Source: Limanda limanda (lineage: Eukaryota; Chordata; Actinopteri; Pleuronectiformes; Pleuronectidae). From it: a stretch of DNA of 64,000 nucleotides. The translations under genes were made by a program, and so were the position numbers. Numbering within the stretch: the stretch's first letter is position 1; every line of letters begins with the position of its first letter. The DNA lies in the NCBI RefSeq assembly GCF_963576545.1, contig NC_083647.1:4569507-4633506 (forward strand). The letters run 5' to 3'. Below, one piece after another: positions 13,001-21,250 of the stretch. Below the pieces are notes generated by a model. That model did no database searches. It saw only the letters and a list, made by a program, of their open reading frames with translations, and was not told where the DNA came from.

Positions 13001-16000
13001 AGTTGTCATAATGTTCTTGCTATCACTCTCAGATGACTACAGGAGATAAAGCTAGGGTTGGTAATCCTGGGAAAGCTAGAAAGAGCAGGCTACACTTTGA
13101 AAACATGCAATAGATACAGATATAGCGTAACACATGAACACGAATGAACACTGCACTGCCTGTCAACTGCTAGAAACTGACTTTTCCATGATTCCCTTGC
13201 TAACTTCTAGCCATCTGCTTATATTACATGTGAATGACTTATATATTTATACGGTGAAAAACCAAACTGTTAGCAGTCCTTTGAATACCGAGTGTTGCAC
13301 ATCTGTGCAAAGAGCTGGGTTTCACTGTCACACCCAATGTTGTTAGGACTTGCTTTCCAGGTTTTACGATGTTGCAGTTTTCCACAGAAAACCGCTCCTG
13401 TGAGCTATGCAGTGTTATTGTCCTGCTGAGCGCAGCACCTGGATTACAGCAATAACTGGACGCTATCATTTGTCATATTTCAATTGAAAGATACTGGCAG
13501 GATAACTTGGAACAGATAGAGATGAAAATCTTTCCGAGGACGTCTTCAACACATTAGGGAATATATATAGTTTTATCATATCAACAACCTACATCTTAAT
13601 ACAACAAACTTCAAATGTTTTTAAAGAACCCATTTTAAGATGATATAGAATAATCTGTTATGTTTCACTCAGTAAATTTGACGGCTATTGAAGGGTTGTA
13701 CACTCATATAGACTATAAAATATTATTACTCTTCGTAATATTTGTACATGACAGGTTAACATGTTATAGAAGCTATGTTTAATAAACAAAGTGCAAATAA
13801 AATCAGTAAAAAAATGTCCACAATAGTTTAGACTGAAGGAAACAATAACAAACATCTACTACTGACACAACTAAGCCACTAACATGCAGAATGACAGTGC
13901 TGACAGGTCTGCACTTTGCATGTGGAAGACTTAGGGCTGCAATAATGGATTAAATTGATTGTAATTGATAATAAAATAGCTGTAACTAGTGTAGTAATCG
14001 ATTAGTCGGGTCTGTTATAATACACGGCACAGTCTGTGGCAAAAATCTTCTTAAGGTGGTGGGCAGTAAACCAGCCAATCGCGTGCCACGTTTAGCTCAT
14101 GTGACGACGCTGTCTCCTCTCTGCCGTAAACATTTGAAAAATGGCGGAGACAAACAAACATGTGAGAACACTTTACGTTAAAGACGTCGGAGACCATTTG
14201 CTGCTAACTGTGTTAAGCTGATTTAACATGTAACAGTAGACAACATCCCTGTGGTGTGAACCTGAAGAGAAAACATGTTGGAGCCATTCTTCCTCTTTTT
14301 CTTCATGTTCATCTTCTCTCGGTTTACTGGAGGATCGTAAACGACTTCGGCTTCATACCACAGGGATGTTGTGCTGCTGCTTTGAAGGTTTAAATGTACA
14401 TACTTTTAACGACTGTTGCTTCGAACAATAAACATTATTTTATATTATAATCCTTTTTCCAGTTTTACTTATCTACAATTAAAATCTAATTATTCATAAT
14501 TCACGTTCAGGTTTAAACTCAATTTAAGGTATCTTAAACACTACACTGATTTAAGGTATCTTAAATTGGGGCGAATTAAAGATATTGTGAATTTGGATTA
14601 TGATTCCAAAGTAAATTGTAGATATCTAAATCAGAAATTATCATAATTAAGTTGCAGAAGTTTATAATGCAAAAAGAAAACAGTATTGTACAAATTAAAT
14701 TAAGTAGCTTTTCGAATAAACTGCTGGAAAGGGTTGTATGCAGCTTTTGTCGAATAGATTAATCGAAAAGAGAATAGACAGATTAATAGATTATCAAAAT
14801 ACTCGCAATTGCAGCCAAAGGCAGATTATTTGAAGTATCATTAAAACATCCATTTCTTATCAAGTGCAGATTTCTTACCAACGAGGAGCCAGATGAAGTT
14901 GGAGTTGTGCTTGGTGAGAAAGTCATCCAGGTCCCCCAAGGTGGGGAAGGTGCTTTCATTGTTTTTGGCAACATACCCATCCATGGCTACAGGCTCTCCG
15001 TCTGATGTCTACAACTAAAACAGACAAATGTCAGACTGCGGTTAGGGGCACAGGAAGAAAATGTAGTAGAAAACATAAACACAAAAAGAACAAGTGCAAA
15101 ATAGCAAAGACATACAAGGAGGGAAAGTTTCATAAGGAAATGTCTTTCATTGCTCCAGCTTTATTTCCAGGAAAATAAAGCTAACTGAGACTTAAGTCTT
15201 ACAAAATGGTGACAGATTGAATAACAAGAAGTATAAATCCGGGGTTTCTTAAGGGTTTCAATAATAAATGATCTTTTTAAATCCACATTTAATACAATTT
15301 AACTGTTTCACCATCACATAAGTATAAAAGAAATCCCTGAAAACCAATAAGGGCGCATTAATTTACTGATATTCACATTACATTTTGCATTAACAATAAT
15401 ATTCTTCAATAATCTGGATAAGCAGCTAAAATGAATTAACCACTTTTGTATTGTACAATTTTTTTTAGTTGTCGTTTAACACAGTTAATTTGTAAAGTAC
15501 TCGCATACCTGAGCAGTGGGACCGTAAGCAACAATGCCTGCTATGTGTAACACATGATCCCAACCACCTCCAGTGAATATGTGCAGCTACTTTACGTGTC
15601 ATGAGAACATGCATTAAGTGAACTTTGCTTCTATGGAAAGGATTATTTCATTTTGTCCGTGTGTTGGGGGCTGTTGGAAGTAGTGTGTGTGTGTTTGTGT
15701 GTGTGTGTACAGCTGCATGCTCGTGCTTAGGAATCAAAACAAGCTTGAATAACGTTTAAGACACCGACTAACGCACACTAACACAAATCCTCATCTAATC
15801 CACTGTAAATAACGTTGGCAGTAAAACCTCTGAGATTGAACCAAAGCCAGCGCTCTCTCGCGCTTACAAGAAACACAAACAACAAAAAGTTCAAATGTTC
15901 TGTTTTTAAAGTTAGACTTTACATACAAATACGATTATCTATTAAAATTCGGCAATTTAACACAAGATCCGTGTCTCACATGGATTTAACACCAGCTACT

Positions 16001-18976
16001 AATCCAATTCTGTTTACTCGCTCCATATGAATGAGTAACAATAAAAATCCTGCTTTCAAACTCAGCTTTTAAGTGATACCTGTCTGACATGAATTATGAG
16101 AGCACAGATCATGCTGCCATCCCAGAATGATCACTGCTGTCAGTGACTCATCACAGGTAGCAGAGAGTTTTCAGTTTCTGTTTAAAAGCAGAGACTGTAT
16201 TAGGTCTGCTCGATTATGGAAAAAATCGTAATCACGATTATTTTGGACAATATCAAAATCACGATTATTCAAACGATTATTATGTGCCCTTATTCTGAAG
16301 TCAATTTTATTCTTGAAATTACTATAACCGGAAGTACCAGTCACCTCCGGTTCCGGTAATCGCCGATGACGGCTGCGTGTCTTATTCCTCAGTGAAACCA
16401 GGATATCGGTGCCCAGTTATTCAAACCCTTAATGATGGCAACCCCAACACTCTCCAAAAAACACTTTGTAACTGAGAACTTTGAAATGTCCTCATGCCCC
16501 CATCACTTCACAGCTGCTGGAGAGTGAGTGCCTGACGCAGATAGTCAGCGGGGCCGCGCTGAATGCTTTGGAGGAAGGACTGAATTGCGCATGCGCGTCT
16601 CTTTCGAAAAAAAAAAGTCAAATAATCGTTTCAACTCGATTATAGTAGTTTGGAGATCGTTTGACCCCATAATCGTAATCACGATTATATTTCGATTAAT
16701 TGAGCAGCCCTAGACTGTATAGTGTCGATCACAGGGACCATCGCTTAAAGCAACTGGACACAAACCCAATCACTTCATGTGAGTGTACCAACAGACACAC
16801 ATCAGACTACAGACAACACCTGTCGTCGAACTCACATGTGAACAGTTGGAGAGGTTCTGAAAGTATAATAACTACAGACACTGCACTAATGTATTATGAC
16901 TACAGACATCGTACTAATGTATTATTACTGCAGACACTAGATAACGTATTGTAACTACAGACACTAGATAATAACTACAGACCCTAGATAATAACTATAT
17001 ACACTACACTAATGTATGATAACTACAGACACTACACTGATGTATAATAACTAAAGACCCTTGACAATTACTAGACTTGAGACTAATTTTTAATAACTAC
17101 AGACACTGGATAATTACTAGAGTCCCTTGAAAATACCTAAGACACTACACTGATGTATAATACCTACAGACACTAGACAACCAGTACAGACACTAGATAA
17201 TAACTATAGACTCTACACTAACGTATGATAAGTTGATAACCACAGACACTACACTAATGTATAATAACTAAAGACCCTTGACAATTACTAGACACTAGAC
17301 TAATTTTTAATAACTACAGACACTGGATAATTACTAGAGACCCTAGATAATACCTAAGACACTACACTGATGGATAATACCTACAGACACTAGACAACCA
17401 GTACAGCCACTAGATAATAACTATAGACACTACACTAACGTATGATAACTACAGACACTACACTAATGTATAATAACTAAAGACCCTTGTCAATTACTAC
17501 AGACACTAGATAATAACTATATACACTACACGAATGTATAATAACTAAAGACACTAGACAACTAGTACAGACATTAGATAATAACTATAGACTCTACACT
17601 AACATATGATAACTACAGACACTACACTGATGTATAATAACTAAAGACCCTTGTCAATTACTACAGACACTAGATAATAACTATATACACTACACTAATG
17701 TATGATAACTACATAAACTAGATAATTACTAGAGACACTACACTGACTACAGACACTAGATAACAACGATCGACACTACACTAATGTATAACTACAGACA
17801 TAAGATAATAACTACAGACACTTTACTGATGTATAATATCTACAGACACTAGATAATAACTATCAAAACTACACTTATGTATATCTACAGACACTAGATA
17901 ATAACTACAGACACTAGATAATAAAAAGAGACACTACACTTATGTATAATAACACAGACATAAGATAATAACTACAGACACTATACTGATGTATAATAAC
18001 TACAGACACTACACTGATTTATAATAACTACATACACTAGTTATAATACACTAGTATGTCTCAATAGTCTTAAGTCTACTGAATATGCATTTGGGAGTCT
18101 GGCAGCCACTGGACAAGCATGTGTGATCATGAAACATTTCACAAGTGCACAAGCTAACTATCACGACTGCTCTGCTCTAGCTGGTGTTGCGAGTGCATCC
18201 GTGTTGAAAACAACAAAGCAGAAGGAAGTGGACGGACTAGAACGGAGTACTGGTCTGAAGCCAGCACAGATCTGCCTCTGCTCACCTGCACTGAACATCT
18301 GCCAACTGACCTGCTCATCAGCTAAATATGCGCCTTGCTCTATATGACCTGAAACCTTTCCTGAATGACTGGAGCCGTGTTCTGAGAACAGAGGTGATAC
18401 TCAAAGCACCAGCTTGAACATTTAATCCAGAACACAAGTGGCAGTGCTGTGTGACAGATGAGGACGACAAGAGACCAGAGAGCTGGAGCCTCACTTGACA
18501 GTATCAGGCTTTGTTTACATGCTGAACTGGAACAGCCATCATCGCCTCACGTCTCTTGTCTTGAACAAGCTAAACTTCCACAGGCTCCAGTCGTACATGC
18601 TGAGCTAAATGAATAATTCACTGGTGTTCAGATTTGATCTGGAAGCCTCAGCTGCACCTGAGTCTAACCACACACCTAGCTAATCCCAGGTCTTGAGTCA
18701 TTTCCTGAGTATTATCCTCAACACCACTCACAAGGGCTTATTGTTGCCTGTCATGCTTCATTTCTTCGGTCTTTGTATCGTCACAACCCGCTGCTGCTAA
18801 CCGGTCCACCGGCTAGTGACGCTTTAGCTTGTGGATAATGCGGTTATTAAGCTAACCGCTAACTATCACAACGTTAGCACTGTGCTTAGCTAGCAAGCTA
18901 ATGACAACAGGCCGCACCCTTTCACTTCCCCAGATCCAAACAGTGAAAACAAGTCTCTGCACGCCTGTGAAATACC
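817..18976 (-). CDS. bltp1: bltp1 (KIAA1109/tweek), bridge-like lipid transfer protein 1, 5' part of the gene
   Basis: BLTP1 is a roughly 5000-residue bridge-like (RBG/chorein-type) protein thought to carry phospholipids in bulk between membranes at ER contact sites. It is anchored in the ER by an N-terminal membrane segment. Seventeen coding exons were joined by hand: 14984-14879, 12928-12812, 11932-11854, 11760-11696, 11019-10845, 10377-10296, 10136-9943, 8478-8399, 8193-8043, 7727-7571, 7115-7037, 6073-5982, 5825-5708, 4988-4833, 3574-3477, 3211-3024, 1290-1184 and 1046-817. That list gives 758 codons in one open frame with matching phases, once 1290-1184 and 1046-817 are counted as the last two of the series. 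The product follows human KIAA1109 almost residue by residue, for example NPKQKQHDPKAETRLY and FELRMNIIADATIDLLFTKN. A hydrophobic segment lies at about residues 30-51. The gene continues past the left edge: the next exon expected from human (starting ENYFGED) is not in bases 1-816. All introns follow GT-AG. The upper end given is the donor of a probable non-coding first exon. Confidence 0.93.
1184..1290 (-). CDS. bltp1: bltp1 exon (residues 646-682)
   Basis: It encodes AGWVDCWSVPNFLLIIDYTW, HPIYPQKADEQ and LKQS. Two GT donors are possible. GTACGT at 1183-1182 was chosen because it joins QS to LSEMEE as in human, whereas the upstream GTCACG does not. Confidence 0.92.
2346..2608. mobile_element. 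hAT-type non-autonomous DNA transposon, 263 bp
   Basis: A perfect 8-bp target duplication CATTAGGG flanks it (2338-2345 and 2609-2616). The element starts CAGGG and ends ACCCCTG, as hAT elements do. Its right end read backwards (CAGGGGTGGGGAACCTCC) is a terminus seen in many vertebrate hAT elements. No transposase is present. It lies in a bltp1 intron. Confidence 0.8.
2690..2800. mobile_element. hAT-like MITE fragment (GTACTTTTACTT-type)
   Basis: Stretches such as GTACTTTTACTTGAGCAAA followed by TTTCTCCACC resemble the end of a common fish DNA element rich in ACTTAAGTA-type motifs. Only one end is recognisable. A similar element is at 48485-49103. Confidence 0.45.
3024..3211 (-). CDS. bltp1: bltp1 exon (residues 584-646)
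   Basis: It encodes AEDTDMRLSLPECHPSRYPL, a variable proline-rich HSAPPPPKLNKS stretch, and RWRNITHAE. The human counterpart differs most here. The donor is AGA|GTGAGT. Confidence 0.9.
3477..3574 (-). CDS. bltp1: bltp1 exon (residues 551-583)
   Basis: It encodes VYLAACGETLNIDFTLPFNE and then FVPTTCHTRFILK. The acceptor is TTTACAG and the donor AAG|GTAAAT, in phase 0. Confidence 0.93.
4530..4710. repeat. Local duplication copy A
   Basis: It resembles 5120-5223 plus about 5540-5645. Shared stretches include TTTCTAACTTC, AACTGTTTGAGGAG, ACTCACT, TTCTAAA, CAGGC and ACTAGTT. Copy A is uninterrupted. Confidence 0.6.
4833..4988 (-). CDS. bltp1: bltp1 exon (residues 499-551)
   Basis: It encodes DLIQDWASDSAPDIYSFVPY, FKVLFHQFEMIWAANQQNW and IDCSTKQQEN. 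The acceptor tract is an uninterrupted run of nine T on the transcribed strand. The donor is AATG|GTAAAA. Confidence 0.93.
5120..5645. repeat. Local duplication copy B, interrupted by a LINE
   Basis: The outer parts match copy A (4530-4710), with some divergence. The inner part (about 5225-5540) has no counterpart in copy A and looks like a LINE tail. Confidence 0.6.
5225..5540 (+). mobile_element. LINE (non-LTR retrotransposon) 3' fragment
   Basis: Plus-strand translation shows a reverse-transcriptase C-terminal signature. It reads GCITAWYGSCTTL and KALQRVVK, then HHPSY and RLRESFLTF, in more than one frame. It ends near AATAAAGTCTTGAAT. It is antisense to bltp1 and clearly inactive. Confidence 0.65.
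5708..5825 (-). CDS. bltp1: bltp1 exon (residues 460-499)
   Basis: It encodes FHVIASYPRVWNMPQSWHCE and then IEVYKATYHFIYAQKNFFT. It lies directly beside the duplicated, LINE-interrupted intron segment at 5120-5645. Confidence 0.93.
5982..6073 (-). CDS. bltp1: bltp1 exon (residues 429-459)
   Basis: It encodes GYSPTIKGQLLHVDTTSSMQ and then YRTLLEAEMLA (human LLHVDATTSMQYRTLLEAEMLA). The acceptor is GCTCAG and the donor GCT|GTGAGT, in phase 0. Confidence 0.93.
6590..6752 (+). repeat. Dispersed fish repeat (GGGCAAGATGCTGAACCCC type), copy 1
   Basis: It shares GGGCAAGAT, CTGAAC, AAAAGC and ATAAATACAGACCATTTAC with the copies at 8989 and 30001. It looks like a short MITE or SINE of a type abundant in fish introns. 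It lies in a bltp1 intron. Confidence 0.6.
7037..7115 (-). CDS. bltp1: bltp1 exon (residues 403-429)
   Basis: It encodes ETNAIHVNVGAGSYLEVNIP and then MTVGENG. The donor is AATG|GTACGT. Confidence 0.93.
7571..7727 (-). CDS. bltp1: bltp1 exon (residues 350-402)
   Basis: It encodes DSLWKFFIPADYQAMKVTEV and then FELRMNIIADATIDLLFTKN. The exon ends AATAGG|GTGAAT in phase 0, and the next exon starts with ETNAIHV. Confidence 0.94.
8043..8193 (-). CDS. bltp1: bltp1 exon (residues 300-350)
   Basis: It begins with an acidic stretch of low conservation (VPVEQESGEEVETCSEED). The invariant KLQDLPPCWGLDIVCGKGTD and FNYGPWADRQR then follow. The donor is AG|GTGTGT. Confidence 0.94.
8399..8478 (-). CDS. 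bltp1: bltp1 exon (residues 273-300)
   Basis: It encodes PPRLMGEGFVVLQSNDVDIY and then YYQDEPG. The donor CAG|GTATGC is followed at once by a CA-repeat tract on the transcribed strand. Confidence 0.93.
8989..9152 (+). repeat. Dispersed fish repeat, copy 2
   Basis: It runs from GCATGCCGAAGTGCCCTTGG to AAATACGGACCATTTAC and is clearly related to copy 1 over its full length. Confidence 0.6.
9943..10136 (-). CDS. bltp1: bltp1 exon (residues 209-273)
   Basis: It encodes GRLAFGNHYLPQTLCVNFED, then KPPSSHLDQYMHIVKG and VRVMLVPSPRYLGMQNDE. This is one of the most strongly conserved blocks of the N-terminus. The donor is GA|GTAAGT. Confidence 0.94.
10296..10377 (-). CDS. bltp1: bltp1 exon (residues 181-208)
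   Basis: It encodes IKAESPDSASSWRSLIPVIK followed by VNIST. Human has a near-identical SSWRSLIPVIKVNVST. The acceptor is CTGCAG, the donor ACT|GTGAGT, and it ends in phase 0. Confidence 0.93.
10845..11019 (-). CDS. bltp1: bltp1 exon (residues 123-181)
   Basis: It encodes DPKAETRLYVTVNGFEFHV, then NRTDLYARLQETFGLEPTLL and a charged KKDEERGREERDKTLE stretch. The donor AAAG|GTACAA was chosen because it joins in frame to the next exon. Reading through it gives only intron-encoded residues and a stop. Confidence 0.93.
11696..11760 (-). CDS. bltp1: bltp1 exon (residues 101-122)
   Basis: It encodes IQDGFLIFRWWKMYNPKQKQ, one residue different from human over that stretch. Splice sites are TTATAG and CACG|GTGAG. 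Confidence 0.93.
11854..11932 (-). CDS. bltp1: bltp1 exon (residues 75-101)
   Basis: It encodes GSFSFSVLSGKVMFRDV and then YFINQDMSIR, the start of the chorein-like lipid-transfer groove (human GSFSFSVLSGKVMVREI). The acceptor is TCCACAG and the donor AG|GTAACC. Confidence 0.93.
12812..12928 (-). CDS. bltp1: bltp1 exon, membrane anchor
   Basis: This exon encodes residues 36-74. ATILSCGWIIYLTYYNSRN completes the single N-terminal transmembrane helix begun in the previous exon, and INRLYKDGYIHI follows. It is nearly identical to human. The acceptor is TTTTTCAG and the donor is CG|GTGTGT. Confidence 0.94.
13933..14817. mobile_element. hAT-like non-autonomous element (TAGGGCTGCAAT ends), about 885 bp
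   Basis: The left end reads TAGGGCTGCAATAATGGATT. The right end read backwards is GGCTGCAATTGCGAG followed by GATAATCTATTAATCTGTC. It is a hAT-type family common in fish. An internal inverted pair (CAACATCCCTGTGGT near 14242 and ACCACAGGGATGTTG near 14357) could form a hairpin. I see no clean target duplication. It ends 61 bp from the first bltp1 coding exon. Confidence 0.65.
14879..14984 (-). CDS. bltp1: bltp1 first coding exon
   Basis: The start codon is at 14984-14982. The exon encodes residues 1-35, opening MDGYVAKNNESTFPTL and ending with HNSNFIWLLV, against human MDQRKNESIVPSITQL and HNSNVVWLLV. The donor is G|GTAAGA, leaving phase 1. A good acceptor (TTGTAG) at 15011-15009 suggests that the exon begins at 15008 with 24 nt of 5' UTR. 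Confidence 0.93.
16201..16712. mobile_element. hAT-type MITE, 512 bp, with exact ends
   Basis: A perfect 8-bp target duplication GACTGTAT occurs at 16193-16200 and 16713-16720. Inverted ends are TAGGTCTGCTCGATTATGG and, reversed from the right, TAGGGCTGCTCAATTAATCG. Both ends carry subterminal copies of an ATCGTGATTACGATTAT-like motif. There is no transposase. It lies in bltp1 intron 1. Confidence 0.85.
16860..18050. repeat. AT-rich tandem (minisatellite-like) array with higher-order structure, about 1.2 kb
   Basis: It is built from variants of two short words, ACTACAGACACTAGATAAT and ACACTACACTAATGTATAA, repeated dozens of times. A longer unit of about 217 bp repeats at 17018 and 17235. A shorter unit of about 165 bp repeats at about 17442 and 17605. 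It lies in bltp1 intron 1, just beyond the 512-bp MITE. Confidence 0.9.
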
Positions 18977-19250
18977 TCAGTGTCCTCGGTAAGGAGTGTG
19001 GTTTCATCTTTGCCCCGGTTCCTCAGGAGTTGTCGTCCCTTTGTCGTGTCGGACGTGAACACAGCTAGCATCCTCTGCAATATTTACCTGGCAGACGGCC
19101 AGTTCTCATCTCTTCCTGTTCTGGTGAGAGCGGTCATAAAATCGACCAATGGGGACAACGGAATGGTTGTGACTGACCAATCAGAGGAGAGCGCGAGGGG
19201 GGGCCACGCACACAAACTGACAGGCAGTGACAACCAATCAAGACAGCAGG
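18976..19250 (-). promoter_or_regulatory. bltp1 promoter region with probable non-coding exon 1
   Basis: Three CCAAT boxes read on the plus strand (19146-19150, 19177-19181, 19234-19238) fit NF-Y sites of a TATA-less housekeeping promoter. A usable minus-strand donor (CTGAG|GTATTT, exon end at 18976) would splice to the acceptor at 15009, giving a 4-kb first intron. The same stretch also has a good plus-strand donor (CTCG|GTAAGG near 18990), so divergent transcription cannot be excluded. The exact start site is not visible. Confidence 0.5.
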
Positions 19251-19564
19251 TTTTACAGCAGTGGCTCTGTGGTCATTGTTTAGGTGCTGAGTGGGTGCAC
19301 TGGACCAGGCTGGGATTCAGTTAGATTTAAATCGAAAGTGTGAAGCAAAGACTGACATGTCTCAGGATCATACTTGTTGCCAAGCACGTTTTCACATACA
19401 AGGAATGTGCATTGTGTCCATATTAAATCATACAAATAAATTAAGGAGCACGTGCTGTGAGGAACAGGAGAAAGAGAAAGACAGGGGCTTAGGAACAAGA
19501 GCAGAATAACGAGTAAAAGCTTAACAATAAAGATCATATATATGTAATATTTCATTTTTATTAT

Positions 19565-20000
19565 ATCAGAATCAGAATCAGGTTTTATTGGCCAAGTAAG
19601 TTTGCACAAACAAGGAATTTGACTTGGTAAAGTGGCTCTCAGTGTGCTTACACAGAATACACATCACAACACAAAACAATACAAACAGTGCAACGGTAAA
19701 ACAGTTTAAGAAAAGAAAGTTTAGACATGGAGGAATGCCAATATACAGGAGCTGTGCATTGTAACACAACAATAGTGCAAAGAAGTGGAGAGTCCAAGAA
19801 GTGCAGGGATAAATATTAAACGGTATGAGTATGACGGTTATACAGTAAGGGTGAAATAAATAAATATGATTGCGGCAGTAATTGTACAGTGGCTATTATA
19901 AAGATCCAGTGTTATTGCACAGTGCCACAGTGGGTTGGCTGTTCAGTAGTGAGACGGCGAGGGGGAAGAAACTGTTTTTGTGTCTGAATATATTTATTAA
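19565..20000 (-). mobile_element. LINE 3' end, minus orientation
   Basis: The left border reads TCAGAATCAGAATCAGG, so on the minus strand the element ends in a GATTCT repeat just after AATAAAACC, a common fish LINE terminus. Near 19990 on the minus strand a degraded C-terminal coding tail can be read (QFLPPRR, then EQPTHCGTV). Confidence 0.6.
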
Positions 20001-20929
20001 TGTGCAATATGAAGATATGTATAATAAGTCAAGAGATCAAGACTAAGCAAGATGGGTTTCATCTTCAGAGTGGGCTGTATTTTTCCAGGGTAACATGCTG
20101 AAATATTTCCAATGATAAGTAAATAAAGTAACATAAAGGTTATTTTTCATCTTTTCTGTCTCAAGAAAGCAAGGCCTTTGGTCGGTGGGTTCATCCAGAC
20201 AATAGCATGCGTTTCTGTAGCAGTGACATGTGGTGCTGAAAGGACCAGCCCATGCATACATAACAAAATAGAGCCCATATCCTGGTAATTATGGTGGATA
20301 AATATGTATTGTCAAAATTTCAATTGTTTAAATGAGATTTTCCTTTCACATTGCAATACGTGCTCTCCAAGACAACCATAATAGTGTTCTGTAATACTGT
20401 AACTGAAACTGCAATATGCAAGCAGGTCATGCTCTGTTGTAGATTAAGATTTTTGTTAAAGCAAGACTAAAGGTGCACAATGCTAATACACATTAGTGCT
20501 TTGAGCTTAATGCTAATGCTCATAAATAGGGTTCTTCACTGCAGGGATCCAGAATCCACTGGGCACCTCAGTGGCAGAACTGCTTCATTCACAAAGCAAG
20601 GAAATACTTTATAATCCTGAGTATTTGGATACTTGCTTAATATTTATGTTTGTTTATTACCATTAGAAGCTGTTTGCTGGAGCGCCTGATTACCAGTTGA
20701 GGCAAAAAATATATATCGTAGAGACTAAAAGCTGACAGAAAAAATGTGATTGTGAGGACAGTGCTAACATTCTCATTTATAGTCGTAATGTTTCAAATGT
20801 TAACATTATACAATTTGCCCTATTCTCAAAGCACAGGAGGCTTATAGGATTATTTTGTCAGGTATTGTACTGTACTGTACTAAACACACATTTTGACCTG
20901 ATCATGGCGCTAGATGCGAGGTAGAGGAC

Positions 20930-21250
20930 CATAGTGATCACAATTTGTACTGGAATGAGCAAGAATGTCTGCATCACGACCTGCGATACCTTTCCTCCAG
21001 ATACTCCAGTCTGTCGCTGAAGGAGCTGCCCAGTGCTGTGATGGTGTCCTGCAGGGGATGGGTCTGGGTGTCCATCAGAGAAGAGACAGCTTCGCCCCTA
21101 TCGTCCTCTGTCTCACCACCTCCACTGGGTCAAGTGGGTGTCCCAGGACCGAGCTAGTCCTCCTAATCAATTTATCAAGTCTCTTCCTGGCAGCAGTTGA
21201 AATGCTTGGTATTCCAAAGAAAATGGCTGATGCCATCACGGAGTATAAGT
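20930..21250 (-). pseudogene. LINE reverse-transcriptase C-terminal remnant
   Basis: On the minus strand it encodes IPSISTAARKRLDKLIRRTS and SVLGHPLDPVEVVRQRT. After a frameshift it continues THPLQDTITALGSSFSDRLE, the C-terminal end of a fish LINE ORF2. The frame is broken. It may belong to the same insertion as 19565-20000, with about 0.9 kb of unrecognised sequence between. Confidence 0.65.
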
